A DNA stretch of 63,508 nt from DASYRM01 sp036004405 (GTDB lineage Bacteria; Acidobacteriota; Vicinamibacteria; Vicinamibacterales; UBA2999): assembly GCA_036004405.1 (NCBI GenBank), contig DASYRM010000099.1, forward strand, positions 1 to 63,508, read 5' to 3'. Position numbers and translations under genes: made by a program. Shown piece by piece: positions 31,350-40,616 of the stretch (its first letter is position 1; each line of letters begins with the position of its first letter). Under the pieces are notes generated by a model. The model saw only the letters and a program-made list of their open reading frames with translations. It did no database searches and was not told the origin of the DNA.

Positions 31350-33329
31350 ATGGCCCCGCCACTGGTTTCATCTCCTTCCAAGAGGCGCGCGCGCACGTCA
31401 CGCGCCCGCTACCGCAGCTTCGTCGAGGACTATCGAGCCGGCCGGCTCGACGACCAGACGCAGAAGCGCAACGCCGGACTGCGTCCCGACGCCGACCCGG
31501 CGCCGGCGCCGGCGATCGCGTCCACGCCGGCGCGACCGTGGAGCGGCCTCAACCGGCAGTACGTCCGCCAGTACGTGCGCTGGCTGTGGCCGCACCGCTA
31601 TCAGGCCGCGCTCGTGTTCACCCTGGCGCTCGTCGTCGCCGGTCTCGAGATGGTGCAGCCGCTGTTCATGCGCACGATCGTGGACGGCGTCCTGCTCGAC
31701 CGCTCGCTCGACACGGCGGGGCGTTTGCGGCGCCTGAACATCGTCGGCGCGCTCTTCGTGCTGCTCGTGGCATCGGAACAGGTGTTCGAAGTCGCCAGGA
31801 ACTATCGCCAGCGGCTGCTCAACACGCGCGTGATGCTGACGCTGCGCCGCGCGCTCTTCGATCGCCTGCTGCATCTGCCGCTGCCGCGCCTCTGGGACAT
31901 GAAGACCGGCGGCATCCTGTCGCGCATCACCGGCGACGTGGACACGACGACCGGGCTGCTGCAGATGGCGATCGTCTCACCGGCCATCTCGGCGCTGAGG
32001 CTGATCATTGCCGTCGTCATTCTGTTCACCCTGAACTGGCGTCTGGCGCTCACGGCGCTGGCCGTGATTCCGGGGATCATGCTCATCAGCTTTGCCTCGG
32101 CGCGGCGGGTCCGGCCCATCTACCGCTCGCTGCGCAAGGACGCCGAGGAGATCGACGGGCGCGTCGGCGAGACCTTCTCCGGCATCCGAGTCGTCCGCGC
32201 GTTCGGACGCGAGATTCGCGAGCTGCGCGACTACATGCATGGCCGGCACGCGGTGCTGCGCAAGGAGCTCTTCGCGCACCGCCGCGAGCTGATCATCTGG
32301 ACGTCCTGGGGGCTGCTGCTGGGCGGCGTCAACGTCGTGATCGTCTGGTACGGCGGCTTTCTCAACCTGCAGGGGCGCGCCTCGATCGGCGACATCATGG
32401 CGTTCCAGTGGTACACGTTCCTGCTGCTCAACCCGGTGTGGAACATCGTCAACTCCTTCTCCGAGCTGCAGCGGTCGCTCGCGGCGATGGAGCGCGTGTT
32501 CGAGGTGCTCGCCCTCGACCCGGACAAGCCCGATCGGCCCGACGCTCATGATGCGCCGACGGTGGTGCGCGAGCTCGAGTTCGAAGACGTGGAGTTCGAG
32601 TACAGGGCCGACCGGCCGGTGGTGAAGGATTTCAACGTCACGGTGCCCGGGGGATCCGTGGTGGCGCTGGTCGGCCGCAGCGGCGCGGGCAAGACCACGG
32701 TCACCGATCTCGTGGCGCGGTTCCACGACCCCACGCGTGGGCGCATCCTGCTCAACGGCGAGGACATTCGCGGCCTGCGCCTGAAGACCTACCGGGACCT
32801 GCTGGCGCTCGTGCAGCAGGACGTGTTCCTGTTCGACGGCTCGGTCCGTGACAACATCGCGTACGGCCGCCACGATGCCGGCGACGCCGAGGTCGAGGAC
32901 GCGGCGCGGCGCGCCAACGCCCACGAGTTCATCGAGCGGCTGCCCGAGGGGTACGAGACCTTCGTGGGCGAGCGCGGCGTGAAGCTGTCGGGCGGCCAGC
33001 AGCAGCGGCTGGCGATTGCGCGCGCGCTGCTCGCGTCGCCGCAGATCCTCATCCTCGACGAGGCGACGAGCAACCTCGATACCGAAAGCGAGCAGCTCAT
33101 CCAGGCCTCGATGGCGACGCTGCTCGCCGGCCGAACGACGTTCGTCATCGCCCATCGGCTGTCCACCATCCGCCGTGCGCACCTGATCCTGCTGATGGAG
33201 GATGGCCGTATCATCGAACGCGGCACGCACGAGGAACTCATGGCGGCCGGTGGGGTCTACTCGGCGATGGTGCTGCGGCAGATGGCGTCGCACGGGCACG
33301 AAGACGAACCGCTGCTGCGGGCAACATAG
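31350..33329 (+). CDS. ABC exporter, fused permease and ATPase (MsbA/Sav1866 type)
   Basis: 659 residues. A polar N-terminal region of about 80 residues precedes six membrane helices (about 85-370) and an ATPase domain with Walker A VGRSGAGKTTV near 443, Q-loop LALVQQDVFLFDG, signature LSGGQQQR near 547, Walker B ILILDEATSNLD and H-loop IAHRLSTIRR. Such homodimers export lipids, peptides or drugs. The TAG stop begins a nonamer repeat array leading into the next gene. The substrate is unknown. Confidence 0.9.
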   Translation: MAPPLVSSPSKRRARTSRARYRSFVEDYRAGRLDDQTQKRNAGLRPDADPAPAPAIASTPARPWSGLNRQYVRQYVRWLWPHRYQAALVFTLALVVAGLEMVQPLFMRTIVDGVLLDRSLDTAGRLRRLNIVGALFVLLVASEQVFEVARNYRQRLLNTRVMLTLRRALFDRLLHLPLPRLWDMKTGGILSRITGDVDTTTGLLQMAIVSPAISALRLIIAVVILFTLNWRLALTALAVIPGIMLISFASARRVRPIYRSLRKDAEEIDGRVGETFSGIRVVRAFGREIRELRDYMHGRHAVLRKELFAHRRELIIWTSWGLLLGGVNVVIVWYGGFLNLQGRASIGDIMAFQWYTFLLLNPVWNIVNSFSELQRSLAAMERVFEVLALDPDKPDRPDAHDAPTVVRELEFEDVEFEYRADRPVVKDFNVTVPGGSVVALVGRSGAGKTTVTDLVARFHDPTRGRILLNGEDIRGLRLKTYRDLLALVQQDVFLFDGSVRDNIAYGRHDAGDAEVEDAARRANAHEFIERLPEGYETFVGERGVKLSGGQQQRLAIARALLASPQILILDEATSNLDTESEQLIQASMATLLAGRTTFVIAHRLSTIRRAHLILLMEDGRIIERGTHEELMAAGGVYSAMVLRQMASHGHEDEPLLRAT

Positions 33330-33370
33330 GGCGAGTCGGGGCGGGTAGGGCGGGTAAGGCGGGTAGGGAG
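33327..33370 (+). repeat. Nonamer tandem repeat beginning at a stop codon
   Basis: After the exporter TAG, units of the form GGCGGGTAG or GGCGGGTAA follow. Stops occur at 33346 (TAG), 33355 (TAA) and 33364 (TAG), exactly 9 bp apart; the first TAG at 33327 is one base out of register with them. The array ends in GGGAGGAG, the ribosome binding site of the next gene (ATG 33380). Confidence 0.7.
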
Positions 33371-33379
33371 GAGTTGCTG

Positions 33380-35419
33380 ATGCGACGCACCGCTCGATCG
33401 GGTCTGGCACTGGCGGCGGCCTTGGGCGCCGTTGCGCTGGTGTCCGCCCAGCAGCCACAGCAGCCGACCTTCCGCGGCGGCACCAACGTGGTGCGCGTCG
33501 ATCTGTACGCCACGCGCGACGGCAAGCTGATCGACGACCTGAAACAGCCCGAGGTCGACGTCTTCGAAGACGGGGTGAAGCAGACGATCGAATCCTTCGA
33601 GCGCGTCGTGGTGAGGCCGCCCGTCTCACAGGAGCTGCGCGCCGAGCCGAACAGCGTCGAGGAGAGCCGGCAGATGGCCGCCGATCCGCGGGCCCGCATC
33701 TTCGTCATCTTCCTCGACACCTACCACACGCGGTTCGCCAACGCGGCGCGCATGCGCGCCCCGCTGCAGCAGTTCCTCGATCGGGTGGTGGGTCAGGACG
33801 ATCTGGTGGGCCTGATGACGCCGGAGATGTCCGCGAGGGAGGTGACGCTCGGCCGCCGGACGACGGTGGTGTCGCGGCTCCTGGACAACAGCTTCTGGGG
33901 CCGTCGCGAGCAACTGGCCGACAACGATCCAGTCGAAAACACCTACGAGGGCTGCTATGCCTTCGAACCCGGGATCGCCCAGGCCATGAAGGCCAGGCGC
34001 CGCGAAAAACTGGTGCTCGATTCGCTCGACGATCTCATCGTCCACCTGGGAGGGCTGCGCGACGAACGGAAGGCGGTGCTGGCCGTTAGTGAGGGCTGGC
34101 TTCAGTACCGTCCCGACCAGAGTCTGGCGCGGCCGCTCCAGCAAACCAATATCCGCGAACTGCTCCTGCCGCCGGAACCGGTGGACCGCGGTGCCACCCG
34201 TAAGGGCGTTCAGACGACTGCCGGTGCCAACGACCTTCAGAAGTGCGAAGCGGATCGGGTTGCGCTCGCCAATATGGACGATTCAGAGCGCCTGATGCGG
34301 ATCGGCGAGCGCGCCAATCGGGTCAATGTGTCGTTCTACCCGGTGGGCTCGCAGGGGCTCGCGGTCTTCGACTCGGACATCGGGCCGGAGCCGCCGCCGC
34401 CGCTCCAGCAGGACCTGGCCAATCTGCGCGACCGTCAGAACAGTCTGCGGCTCCTCGCCGACATGACCGACGGCGTGGCGATCGTCAACACCAACAACGT
34501 CGCGCCGCTGCTGCGGCGCGTCGTCGACGACCTCTCGGCGTACTACCTGATCACGTATTCCTCGACGAACTCGAAGCTCGATGGCAAGTTCCGATCGATC
34601 AGTGTGAAGGTGACGCGGCCCGGCGTGCAGACGCGGGCGAGGCGCGGCTACCGTGCCCTGACCCCGAACGAGATTCCCGCGACAAGCTCGGGGCCCGCCG
34701 CCGCGCCCGTGCTGCCTCCGTCGCAGAGCGCGGTGCTGGCGGCGCTCAACGCGATGGCGTTCAACCCGCGCGCCGAGCTGAGGCTGCGCGCGTCGGCGTA
34801 CGCACAGCCGGCCGCGGCGGGGCAGAGCGGCGTCTGGCTGGTCGGTACACTCGACGACGCGACGCGGCGCGGTCCCGAGTGGGCGAAGGCGACGGCCGAT
34901 GTGGCCGTGCGGGGTAGCGATGGCCGCACAGTGCTCACGACGGTGATCCCGTTTGGCGCCGACGGCGGGTTTGCCGTGCAGGTGCCCGAGGCCGGCGGGC
35001 TCGCCCCGGGCGACTATTCGATCCGCGTGCGGGCCAAGGGCGGCGCGGGCGCGACCATCGACGAGACGTCCCGCGTCACCGTCGCGTCGGAGGCCCCGGC
35101 GATTGGCGACGCGATCGTGTGGCGCCGCCGGCCTGCGACCGGCCCCGCGTACTTCCGGACCGCCGATCCGCGCGCGAACCGAACGGACCGCCTGCGGTTC
35201 GAGCTGGCGACCATGGCAACTGCCGCCCCGTCCGCCACCCTGCTCGATCGCGCGGGGAACCCCATCGCCGTGCCGGTGCAGGTCACCGCGCGCGACGAGG
35301 GAGGTCTGCACTGGATCGTGGTGGACGCAACCATCGCGCCGCTGGCGCCGGGCGACTACGCCGTGGACGTGAAGGCCGGCGATGCGACGCGCACCATCGC
35401 CTTCAAAGTGATTCCGTAG
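33380..35419 (+). CDS. VWA-domain protein, TIGR03436 (acidobacterial VWFA-related)
   Basis: 679 residues with a signal peptide (MRRTARSGLALAAALGAVAL) and a Q/P-rich start. VRVDLYATRDGKLIDDLKQP and VDVFEDGVKQTIESF are the family N-terminal strands. RIFVIFLDTYHTRF is the MIDAS-like VWA start with D-T-x-H in place of D-x-S-x-S. VRGYRA-like strands lie toward the middle and an Ig-like C-terminal region follows. These secreted proteins are abundant in Acidobacteria; their role is unknown. The TAG stop is made by the start of the following hairpin repeat. Confidence 0.8.
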   Translation: MRRTARSGLALAAALGAVALVSAQQPQQPTFRGGTNVVRVDLYATRDGKLIDDLKQPEVDVFEDGVKQTIESFERVVVRPPVSQELRAEPNSVEESRQMAADPRARIFVIFLDTYHTRFANAARMRAPLQQFLDRVVGQDDLVGLMTPEMSAREVTLGRRTTVVSRLLDNSFWGRREQLADNDPVENTYEGCYAFEPGIAQAMKARRREKLVLDSLDDLIVHLGGLRDERKAVLAVSEGWLQYRPDQSLARPLQQTNIRELLLPPEPVDRGATRKGVQTTAGANDLQKCEADRVALANMDDSERLMRIGERANRVNVSFYPVGSQGLAVFDSDIGPEPPPPLQQDLANLRDRQNSLRLLADMTDGVAIVNTNNVAPLLRRVVDDLSAYYLITYSSTNSKLDGKFRSISVKVTRPGVQTRARRGYRALTPNEIPATSSGPAAAPVLPPSQSAVLAALNAMAFNPRAELRLRASAYAQPAAAGQSGVWLVGTLDDATRRGPEWAKATADVAVRGSDGRTVLTTVIPFGADGGFAVQVPEAGGLAPGDYSIRVRAKGGAGATIDETSRVTVASEAPAIGDAIVWRRRPATGPAYFRTADPRANRTDRLRFELATMATAAPSATLLDRAGNPIAVPVQVTARDEGGLHWIVVDATIAPLAPGDYAVDVKAGDATRTIAFKVIP

Positions 35420-35473
35420 TAGGGGCCGCCTTCAGGCGGCCCGTCAGCTGGCCGCCTTCAGGCGGCCCGTCAG
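35416..35473. repeat. Two hairpin repeats in reverse orientation between convergent genes
   Basis: GTAGGGGCCGCCTT/AGGCGGCCCGTCAG is followed by a second GGCCGCCTTC/AGGCGGCCCGTCAG unit. The TAG at 35417-35419 (reverse of CTACG) is the stop of the plus-strand VWA gene, and the TCA at 35470-35472 in the second unit is the TGA stop of the minus-strand gene. One element therefore closes both genes. Confidence 0.85.
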
Positions 35474-36258
35474 TTCTCCTCCGGACGCTCAGCCGAATCG
35501 ATCACGACCACTTCAGTAAGGGCGGTGGCCGCCTGGAGGCGCAGCCCCAACTGTTCCCGAACCGCGGTGAAGATTTCGGGCGGCGCGTCGGCCGGCAGTC
35601 CAGCACTGTTGTCAGGCGACCACTTGAGGTCGATGCGGTACACGCCGGGCAGCCCGGTGCGATCGACCGTGTGGCGCCCAGCCAGCACGAGCTCGGACGC
35701 GATGCTCGTCAGCGTGCCCATACCGTTCAACGCACCGTCGCCGACCGTGAAGCCACAGCGGATAGGTGGCTCGGTTGCGGCGCCGGCTGCCGGCGGACCT
35801 GGTGGCGCAGGCGGCGGACACGCGTCGGCGACTCGCGTCAACGACGGTCCCAGGGCGCCGTTTGGCCGCCCGAGCGACAGCTCGTAGACCGGCAGTGCGC
35901 GGGTTTCCGTGTGCGTGCGCAGCTTGAAGCGATCGGCCAGCAGCGTGCGCAGCATCGCGAGCATCTCCGCCTGCGACGCGTTCGCGCCCGTCACGGCTTC
36001 GACGTCGAAATGGTCGCGATCCTTCCATTCAGGCCCGCCGTCGAACTCTTCGATCGGCCGGTACGCCAGCCGGATCAGCCGCATCAGCGTCACGTTGACG
36101 CCGACATAGCGGCCCGGCTGCCCACGACTGCGGCCGCCCTGTTCGCCGGATCGGTTGATCTTGATCGACACGGCGTCGAACGAGGGAGGTGCCGACTGCT
36201 GCGCCAACGCAGGGCAGGCCGCCGCGGCAGCTATCAGTACGGTCAGAAGTCTTCGCAT
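35470..36258 (-). CDS. TIGR03435-family secreted protein
   Basis: 262 residues from ATG 36258. A signal peptide (MRRLLTVLIAAAAACPALAQ) is followed by the family pattern PSFDAVSIKINRSG, WKDRDHFDVEA, AEMLAMLRTLLADRFKLRTH, VYELSLGRPNGALGPSL, VDRTGLPGVYRIDLKW and the C-terminal EIFTAVREQLGLRL with VVVIDSAERPEEN. The family is abundant in Acidobacteria and has no known function. It shares the same C-terminal signature with the five other copies in the window. Confidence 0.88.
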   Translation of the reverse strand: MRRLLTVLIAAAAACPALAQQSAPPSFDAVSIKINRSGEQGGRSRGQPGRYVGVNVTLMRLIRLAYRPIEEFDGGPEWKDRDHFDVEAVTGANASQAEMLAMLRTLLADRFKLRTHTETRALPVYELSLGRPNGALGPSLTRVADACPPPAPPGPPAAGAATEPPIRCGFTVGDGALNGMGTLTSIASELVLAGRHTVDRTGLPGVYRIDLKWSPDNSAGLPADAPPEIFTAVREQLGLRLQAATALTEVVVIDSAERPEEN

Positions 36259-36272
36259 GGCGCGTCTCCATC

Positions 36273-36686
36273 TCACCGGTCCTGGCGCCGGCCCGTGAAG
36301 TACACGATCAGGTGTGAGAGGCCAATGCCGATCGGGGCGAAGGCGAGCCAGCGCATGCCCGGCCGGATGTTCAGGTCCACGTAGATCGGCTGGCCGGTGG
36401 CATTGCCGCTGCCCCAGGGGAGCTGAAGCGTCTGTCCTGACAGCTCGTTGATGGCGCCGAAGAGTGCGACGCCCACCGAGATCCAGCAGAGTCCCGCCAG
36501 CAGGATCAACCGCTGCACGTTCCAGCTGGTCCGCTGGATCTCCTCCTCGACGAGCGGCGGCGGGTCGACGCCCTTCTCGAGCGCTGCCAGCCGTTCCCGG
36601 TGGATCATGAGGCGACGGTGGTGCCTCGCCCACAACTGGAACAGATAGGCCACGAGCAGTACGATGATCGAAGCCAGGACGAGCAC
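36273..36686 (-). CDS. Small membrane protein, DUF6249-like
   Basis: 137 residues. An N-terminal helix (VLASIIVLLVAYLFQLW) is followed by a basic stretch (RRLMIHRERLAALEKGVD), then two more helices (LILLAGLCWISVGVALFGA and WLAFAPIGIGLSHLIVYF). The R-x-R-x-x-A-L-E-K-G motif is typical of small envelope proteins of this type. It is divergent from the ECF sigma gene, which suggests it may be part of that regulon. Confidence 0.62.
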   Translation of the reverse strand: MLVLASIIVLLVAYLFQLWARHHRRLMIHRERLAALEKGVDPPPLVEEEIQRTSWNVQRLILLAGLCWISVGVALFGAINELSGQTLQLPWGSGNATGQPIYVDLNIRPGMRWLAFAPIGIGLSHLIVYFTGRRQDR

Positions 36687-36803
36687 TGCCAGTCGTTTCT
36701 CCAGATGACGATCCCTCCGCGGTTTCTACTCGCCGGCCTGCCATCTGGTTGCAGCTCCCCGTGGGTGACCCGCCTGCAACCGTCCGGCCCGCTCGCGGGT
36801 CCA

Positions 36804-37316
36804 ATGCGGGAGATGCAGGACGACATCCAGCAGCTGCTGCAGCGGCGGATGTTCGACGAGGCGCTGCAGCGGTTGCTGGACGGGTACGAACAGAAGGTCT
36901 TCCGGATGGCGGCGGCGATGCTGAAGGACGCCGGGAGGGCCGAGGAGGTCACCCAGGACATCTTCGTCAAGGTCTGGCGGGCCCTGCCGTCGTACGACGG
37001 ACGGGCCCTCGTGTCCACGTGGCTGTACGCGATCGCGCGCAACGCCTGCCTCAGCGCCATTCGGGCCGAGTCCTACCGGCGCACCCACTCGCTCGAAACC
37101 ATCACCGAGCCCGCGGCGCCGGTGCGGTCGGGCGGCGACGTCGACTGGGATCGCCTGCTGGCGCGGCTGTCCGACATGCAGCGCCAGGTGATCACGCTCT
37201 ACTATTTCGAGGAGCGGGACGTGAAGGAAGTGGCGGACCGCCTTGGGCTCGCCGTGGGGACGGTGAAGAGCCACTTGTACCGCGCCCGCCAGGCCCTGGC
37301 CGGCATGCTGGAGTAG
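36804..37316 (+). CDS. ECF-type RNA polymerase sigma factor
   Basis: About 170 residues from ATG 36804. Region 2 has the pattern YEQKVFRMAAAMLKDAGRAEEVTQDIFVKVWR with the DIF/VKVW core, followed by a linker (PSYDGRALVSTWLYAIARN) and region 4 as LSDMQRQVITLYYFEERDVKEVA with the HTH GTVKSHLYRAR. An anti-sigma factor follows 4 bp downstream. Together they form a standard sigma/anti-sigma pair controlling an unknown stress or envelope regulon. Confidence 0.9.
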   Translation: MREMQDDIQQLLQRRMFDEALQRLLDGYEQKVFRMAAAMLKDAGRAEEVTQDIFVKVWRALPSYDGRALVSTWLYAIARNACLSAIRAESYRRTHSLETITEPAAPVRSGGDVDWDRLLARLSDMQRQVITLYYFEERDVKEVADRLGLAVGTVKSHLYRARQALAGMLE

Positions 37317-37320
37317 TCCG

Positions 37321-37743
37321 ATGGAATGCACGCGGGTTCGAGAGGCGCTTCTGGAACAGCCCGATGGGCCGATGGACGCCGCCCTGCGGGGCGGCGTCGA
37401 TGCGCACCTCGCGGGTTGCGACAAATGCCGCCGCCTTCAACAGGCACTGGCCCGCCTGGATGATGGGCTGACGCGACGCTTGGTGCCGCCGGCGCTCGAC
37501 GCCGGTTTTCGGACGCGTCTGCAGGCCCGTGTGGCCCGCGAGCGTCGCCACGTGTGGGCCGACTGGATCCCCGCCGCCGTGCACTTCGCCAGCTGTGGAG
37601 CGGCAACCGCCGCGCTCGTGGCCTACGTTCCGAACCGGGCCGGCGTGGTGATCGCCGCCGCGGTGGCGATCACGCTCTTCGGGCACTTTCTCCTCACCGC
37701 GGCGCAGGGCGCCCTCGATGCCGCGGGAGATACGGGGTATTGA
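37321..37743 (+). CDS. Anti-sigma factor with zinc-finger-like N-terminus
   Basis: 140 residues. The N-terminal HLAGCDKCRR fits the H-x3-C-x2-C zinc-binding anti-sigma motif. One membrane region lies near residues 85-125 (AAVHFASCGAATAALVAYV and VVIAAAVAITLFGHFLL). It would hold the ECF sigma factor at the membrane. It is co-transcribed with the sigma gene. The stop codon sits directly before a hairpin repeat. Confidence 0.85.
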   Translation: MECTRVREALLEQPDGPMDAALRGGVDAHLAGCDKCRRLQQALARLDDGLTRRLVPPALDAGFRTRLQARVARERRHVWADWIPAAVHFASCGAATAALVAYVPNRAGVVIAAAVAITLFGHFLLTAAQGALDAAGDTGY

Positions 37744-37808
37744 TGACGGGCCGCCTGAAGGCGGCCCCTACGACTGTCAGCGCTGAAGGCGGCCCCTACG
37801 GACGTCAG
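37744..37808. repeat. Two hairpin repeats between convergent genes
   Basis: TGACGGGCCGCCTG/AAGGCGGCCCC is followed by CTACGACTGTCAG. A second, half-length unit (GCTGAAGGCGGCCCCTACG) ends with GACGTCAG. The TCA at 37805-37807 is the TGA stop of the minus-strand secreted protein gene; the plus-strand anti-sigma TGA lies directly before the first unit. This is one of the most complete copies. Confidence 0.85.
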
Positions 37809-38518
37809 CGCGAGCGCGTGAACGTCAGAGGCAGCGAGCCGCCGGGTTGCGTCCAGTTGCCCACGAGCGACTCGCCGTCAACCGTGCCGGTCCATGACCC
37901 TGACGTGGCCGGGACCTCGAACGACACCGCCTTGCCGTTTTCCTTCAGCGCGGCGTCCACTTGCGCGTTGGGCTGAGCGGCCTGCGCGACGAGCACCGAC
38001 GCCGTGCCGTCGGGACGGTTGGCGATCGTCAGGACCAGGCCGATCTGCGTGCCGCCCACATCGAGGCTGCCGGTCCAGCGCCCTTCGAGGGTCGGGCTGA
38101 CGGCGGCGTTCTTCACCGCCGCGGGCATCCGTGCCTCTCCGGTGCGGTACAGCATGAACGGCGCCGAGCCGATCGGGGCTCGGGCCTCGCCGCTCATGGT
38201 CTTGCCGTCGGGCAGAATCTCGGCCTTGAACGCGCCGCCGCCGGATCCGCCGTTGAACAGCACGAACGTAAACGTGCGCCCCTCGAGTGTCACCGGTGTC
38301 AGTGGCAGACCGCGCGCGCCGGTGGCCTTTTGCCCGTAGGTCGCGACCAGCGTGCCCGACGCGTCGCGCGCGACGTCGACCTCGAAGTCGATCTGCCCCA
38401 TCGGGGCGGTGATGGTGCCTTCCCAGTGTCCGGTGGGATCGGCGGGCGCCTGCGCCCTGGCGACAGGCGCGGGGATCACGACGAGAGCGAGCACGACGGT
38501 TCCAAGCAGAGTACGCAT
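37805..38518 (-). CDS. Secreted hypothetical beta-rich protein
   Basis: 237 residues with a signal peptide (MRTLLGTVVLALVVIPAPVA). Two similar beta modules are visible: PTGHWEGTITAPMGQIDFEV and LEGRWTGSLDVGGTQIGLVL, each starting with a G-x-W pattern, suggesting an internal duplication. It follows the GntR/ABC operon at 19 bp and may be its last gene. The function is unknown. The stop codon lies in a hairpin repeat. Confidence 0.6.
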   Translation of the reverse strand: MRTLLGTVVLALVVIPAPVARAQAPADPTGHWEGTITAPMGQIDFEVDVARDASGTLVATYGQKATGARGLPLTPVTLEGRTFTFVLFNGGSGGGAFKAEILPDGKTMSGEARAPIGSAPFMLYRTGEARMPAAVKNAAVSPTLEGRWTGSLDVGGTQIGLVLTIANRPDGTASVLVAQAAQPNAQVDAALKENGKAVSFEVPATSGSWTGTVDGESLVGNWTQPGGSLPLTFTRSR

Positions 38519-38537
38519 GGCTGTCTCCTGGTTGTAT

Positions 38538-39293
38538 TTAGAAATCCTGCCGGGCGATCAGCCGCGTCCCCGCGTAGAGCAGGGTCAGCGACACACCGGC
38601 GCTGATGAGCAGCATCAGCCATGGGAGTCCATGGCCGTAGAAATACGACTCGCCGTGTGCCATCCGCGGCAGGCTGAACCCGCCGCCGGTGATCACGTCG
38701 AGGCCGCCCAGCACCGGCCCGGCACAGAGCGACAGCACCACTGGCGTCCACACGTTGGCGAACACGGACGACAAGAAGAACGCCAGGCTGAAGAAGACGG
38801 CGCTGCCGGCAAACAGGCACAGCACGTACGCCAGCGCGTCGAGCACGGGAAAGCTCCTGCCGATGGCCGGGGACACGATCACGATGACGAGGGCCGGCAC
38901 GAACGTGAGCGCCAGCACCTGACCGAGCCCGGCGGCAGCCCGCGCCGCCAGCAGTTTTTCTCGCGACACCGGCAGCGACAACGTGAACAGGCGCGCCGCG
39001 GCGCTCTGCGACAGCAGCCCGCCGGTGCCGATGATCGCCGCGAAGAACGCGCCGAGCTGTGCGCCGTTCCGCTGGAACCACTGCGACCACACGTAACTGT
39101 CGTAGCGCTTCGCCATCTCCATCGCCGTCGCGATCTCGCGCCCGAGCGCGGTGTCGGGCGTGGCGGTCACGCTCTGGGCGAGGGCCGTCACCTGCGCGTA
39201 GCTGAGCGCGACGAACATGGCGCTGACCGGCAGCAGCACCAGGCCGATGAGAAAGCGCCAGCGGGTTTCGAAAAACGCCTGTTGCCAGATCAT
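38538..39293 (-). CDS. ABC-2 type transporter permease
   Basis: 251 residues with about six hydrophobic segments (FLIGLVLLPVSAMFVALSY, GAFFAAIIGTGGLLSQSAA, LAYVLCLFAGSAVFFSLAFF and a C-terminal LMLLISAGVSLTLLY). The EKLLAARAAAGL segment lies in the first cytoplasmic region. The gene starts 1 bp after the ATPase gene stop. Together with the GntR regulator it forms a YtrABC-like system of unknown substrate. Confidence 0.78.
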   Translation of the reverse strand: MIWQQAFFETRWRFLIGLVLLPVSAMFVALSYAQVTALAQSVTATPDTALGREIATAMEMAKRYDSYVWSQWFQRNGAQLGAFFAAIIGTGGLLSQSAAARLFTLSLPVSREKLLAARAAAGLGQVLALTFVPALVIVIVSPAIGRSFPVLDALAYVLCLFAGSAVFFSLAFFLSSVFANVWTPVVLSLCAGPVLGGLDVITGGGFSLPRMAHGESYFYGHGLPWLMLLISAGVSLTLLYAGTRLIARQDF

Positions 39294-39294
39294 C

Positions 39295-40194
39295 TCAGTC
39301 CTCCACGGCCACGGTGTCGAGAAAGATGTCCTTCAAGGTCACCGGTGCGCTGTCGGTGGACACCGGGTTCAGCTGGCGCGCTTCGCCGAGCACACCGTCG
39401 ATGCCGGCGCTCGACAGCACCGTCATCACGCGGCCGGAGCGTTTGACGCGCTCCACGCCTTTGACCTGGAACGTGTAGGCGGGTGCGTCTCCGTCGAACA
39501 CCAGCTGAATGCGGCGGTAGTTCTGCCGCAGGTCGTCGAGCGCGCCGGTCACCGCGGTGCGGCCGCGGTCGATGATGGCAACGTGGTCGGCAATCTGCTC
39601 GACATCGGTCAGCTGGTGTGACGAGAAGAAGACCGTGGTGCCGTGGTCGGCCGCATGGCCAACGAGCGCCTGGAGCACGTCCTCGGTGGCTGCCGGGTCC
39701 AGCCCCGTGGTGGGCTCGTCGAGCACCAGGAGGTCCGCGCCGCGGCAGAGCGCCAGGAGCAGCGCCAGCTTGGTGCGCATCCCGCGCGACAGCGTCTTGA
39801 TGCCGCGCTCGGCGCCCAGGTCGAACCGGCGGAGGTACTGCTCCTCGAGCTCGCGGCTCCACTGCGGGTAGAACGACGCGGTGTGGCGAATCATCCCGCG
39901 CACCGTCATCGCGTCGTAGAGGCCTTTCTCGTCGCCCACGAACCCGGTGCGGCGCCGGATGTCCACGCTGGCGGTGGGGGAGTGGGCGGGCAGGCCGAAA
40001 ACGCTGGCACGGCCCGCCGTGGGCCGCGCCATGCCGAGCAGGATCTTGATCGTCGTGGTCTTGCCGGCGCCGGTGCGGCCCAGAAAGCCGTAGATCGATC
40101 CGGTGGGCACCGACACGGTGAGCCCCCGCAGTGCGTCGATCCCGTCGTAGGTCTTCCGCAGATCGGCGGTCTCGATGACGAACCCGTCAGCCAC
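39295..40194 (-). CDS. ABC transporter ATP-binding protein
   Basis: 299 residues. Walker A GRTGAGKTTTIKILLG, Q-loop region, signature-like TLSRGMRTKLALLLAL (LSxGMxxK, a common variant in this subfamily), Walker B LLVLDEPTTGLDP and H-loop FFSSHQLTDVEQ. The C-terminal 90 residues form a regulatory beta domain. Eight bases overlap the GntR gene. The MRGM variant and the layout match the YtrB/CcmA-like branch. Confidence 0.88.
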   Translation of the reverse strand: MADGFVIETADLRKTYDGIDALRGLTVSVPTGSIYGFLGRTGAGKTTTIKILLGMARPTAGRASVFGLPAHSPTASVDIRRRTGFVGDEKGLYDAMTVRGMIRHTASFYPQWSRELEEQYLRRFDLGAERGIKTLSRGMRTKLALLLALCRGADLLVLDEPTTGLDPAATEDVLQALVGHAADHGTTVFFSSHQLTDVEQIADHVAIIDRGRTAVTGALDDLRQNYRRIQLVFDGDAPAYTFQVKGVERVKRSGRVMTVLSSAGIDGVLGEARQLNPVSTDSAPVTLKDIFLDTVAVED

Positions 40195-40582
40195 GCTGGT
40201 CTCCTTTCACCGTCAGCCGGGTCAGCTCGGCCTCGACCAGGCGCCGGATCTCGGCCTCGGTGACGCCCCGCGCCCGCAGCTTGTCCACCGCCGCGGCCAC
40301 GATGGCCTGGCCGGCCCGCAGCCGATCGGTGAGCTTCTTTTCGCGTGCCGCGCCGGTGACGAAGGCGCCGGCCCCGTGCCGCAACTCGATCACACCGTCG
40401 TGTTCGAGCTCGCGGTAGGCCTTGGCGACCGTGTTGGGATTGATCACGAGCTCCTCCGCGAGCGGCCGGATGCCGGGCAGCTGATCCCCCGCCCGCAGCG
40501 CGCCGGTCTCGATGGCGTGCTTCACCTGTTCCATCAGCTGCAGGTAGATCGGCACGCCCGATGCGGCGTTGGGCCGGAACAT
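40187..40582 (-). CDS. GntR-family regulator (YtrA subfamily)
   Basis: About 131 residues from ATG 40582 (GTG 40585 is also in frame). The winged helix is shown by GVPIYLQLMEQVKHAIETGA, the P-G-x-R-P-L-A-E-E-L recognition motif (PGIRPLAEELVINPNTVAKA) and YRELEHDGVIELRHGAG. The short C-terminal part classes it as YtrA, which regulates ABC transporter operons. It overlaps the ATPase gene by 8 bp and probably represses its own operon. Confidence 0.88.
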   Translation of the reverse strand: MFRPNAASGVPIYLQLMEQVKHAIETGALRAGDQLPGIRPLAEELVINPNTVAKAYRELEHDGVIELRHGAGAFVTGAAREKKLTDRLRAGQAIVAAAVDKLRARGVTEAEIRRLVEAELTRLTVKGDQRG

Positions 40583-40616
40583 CACGCCGCGTCCTCCGTC
40601 GTGCGCCGTTTCGTGA

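Noticed and set aside
37744..37808. Hairpin repeats as CRISPR or as terminators only
   Set aside because: The spacing is irregular with no spacer structure, and they lack T-runs; a dispersed palindromic repeat family fits better, although some may also terminate transcription.
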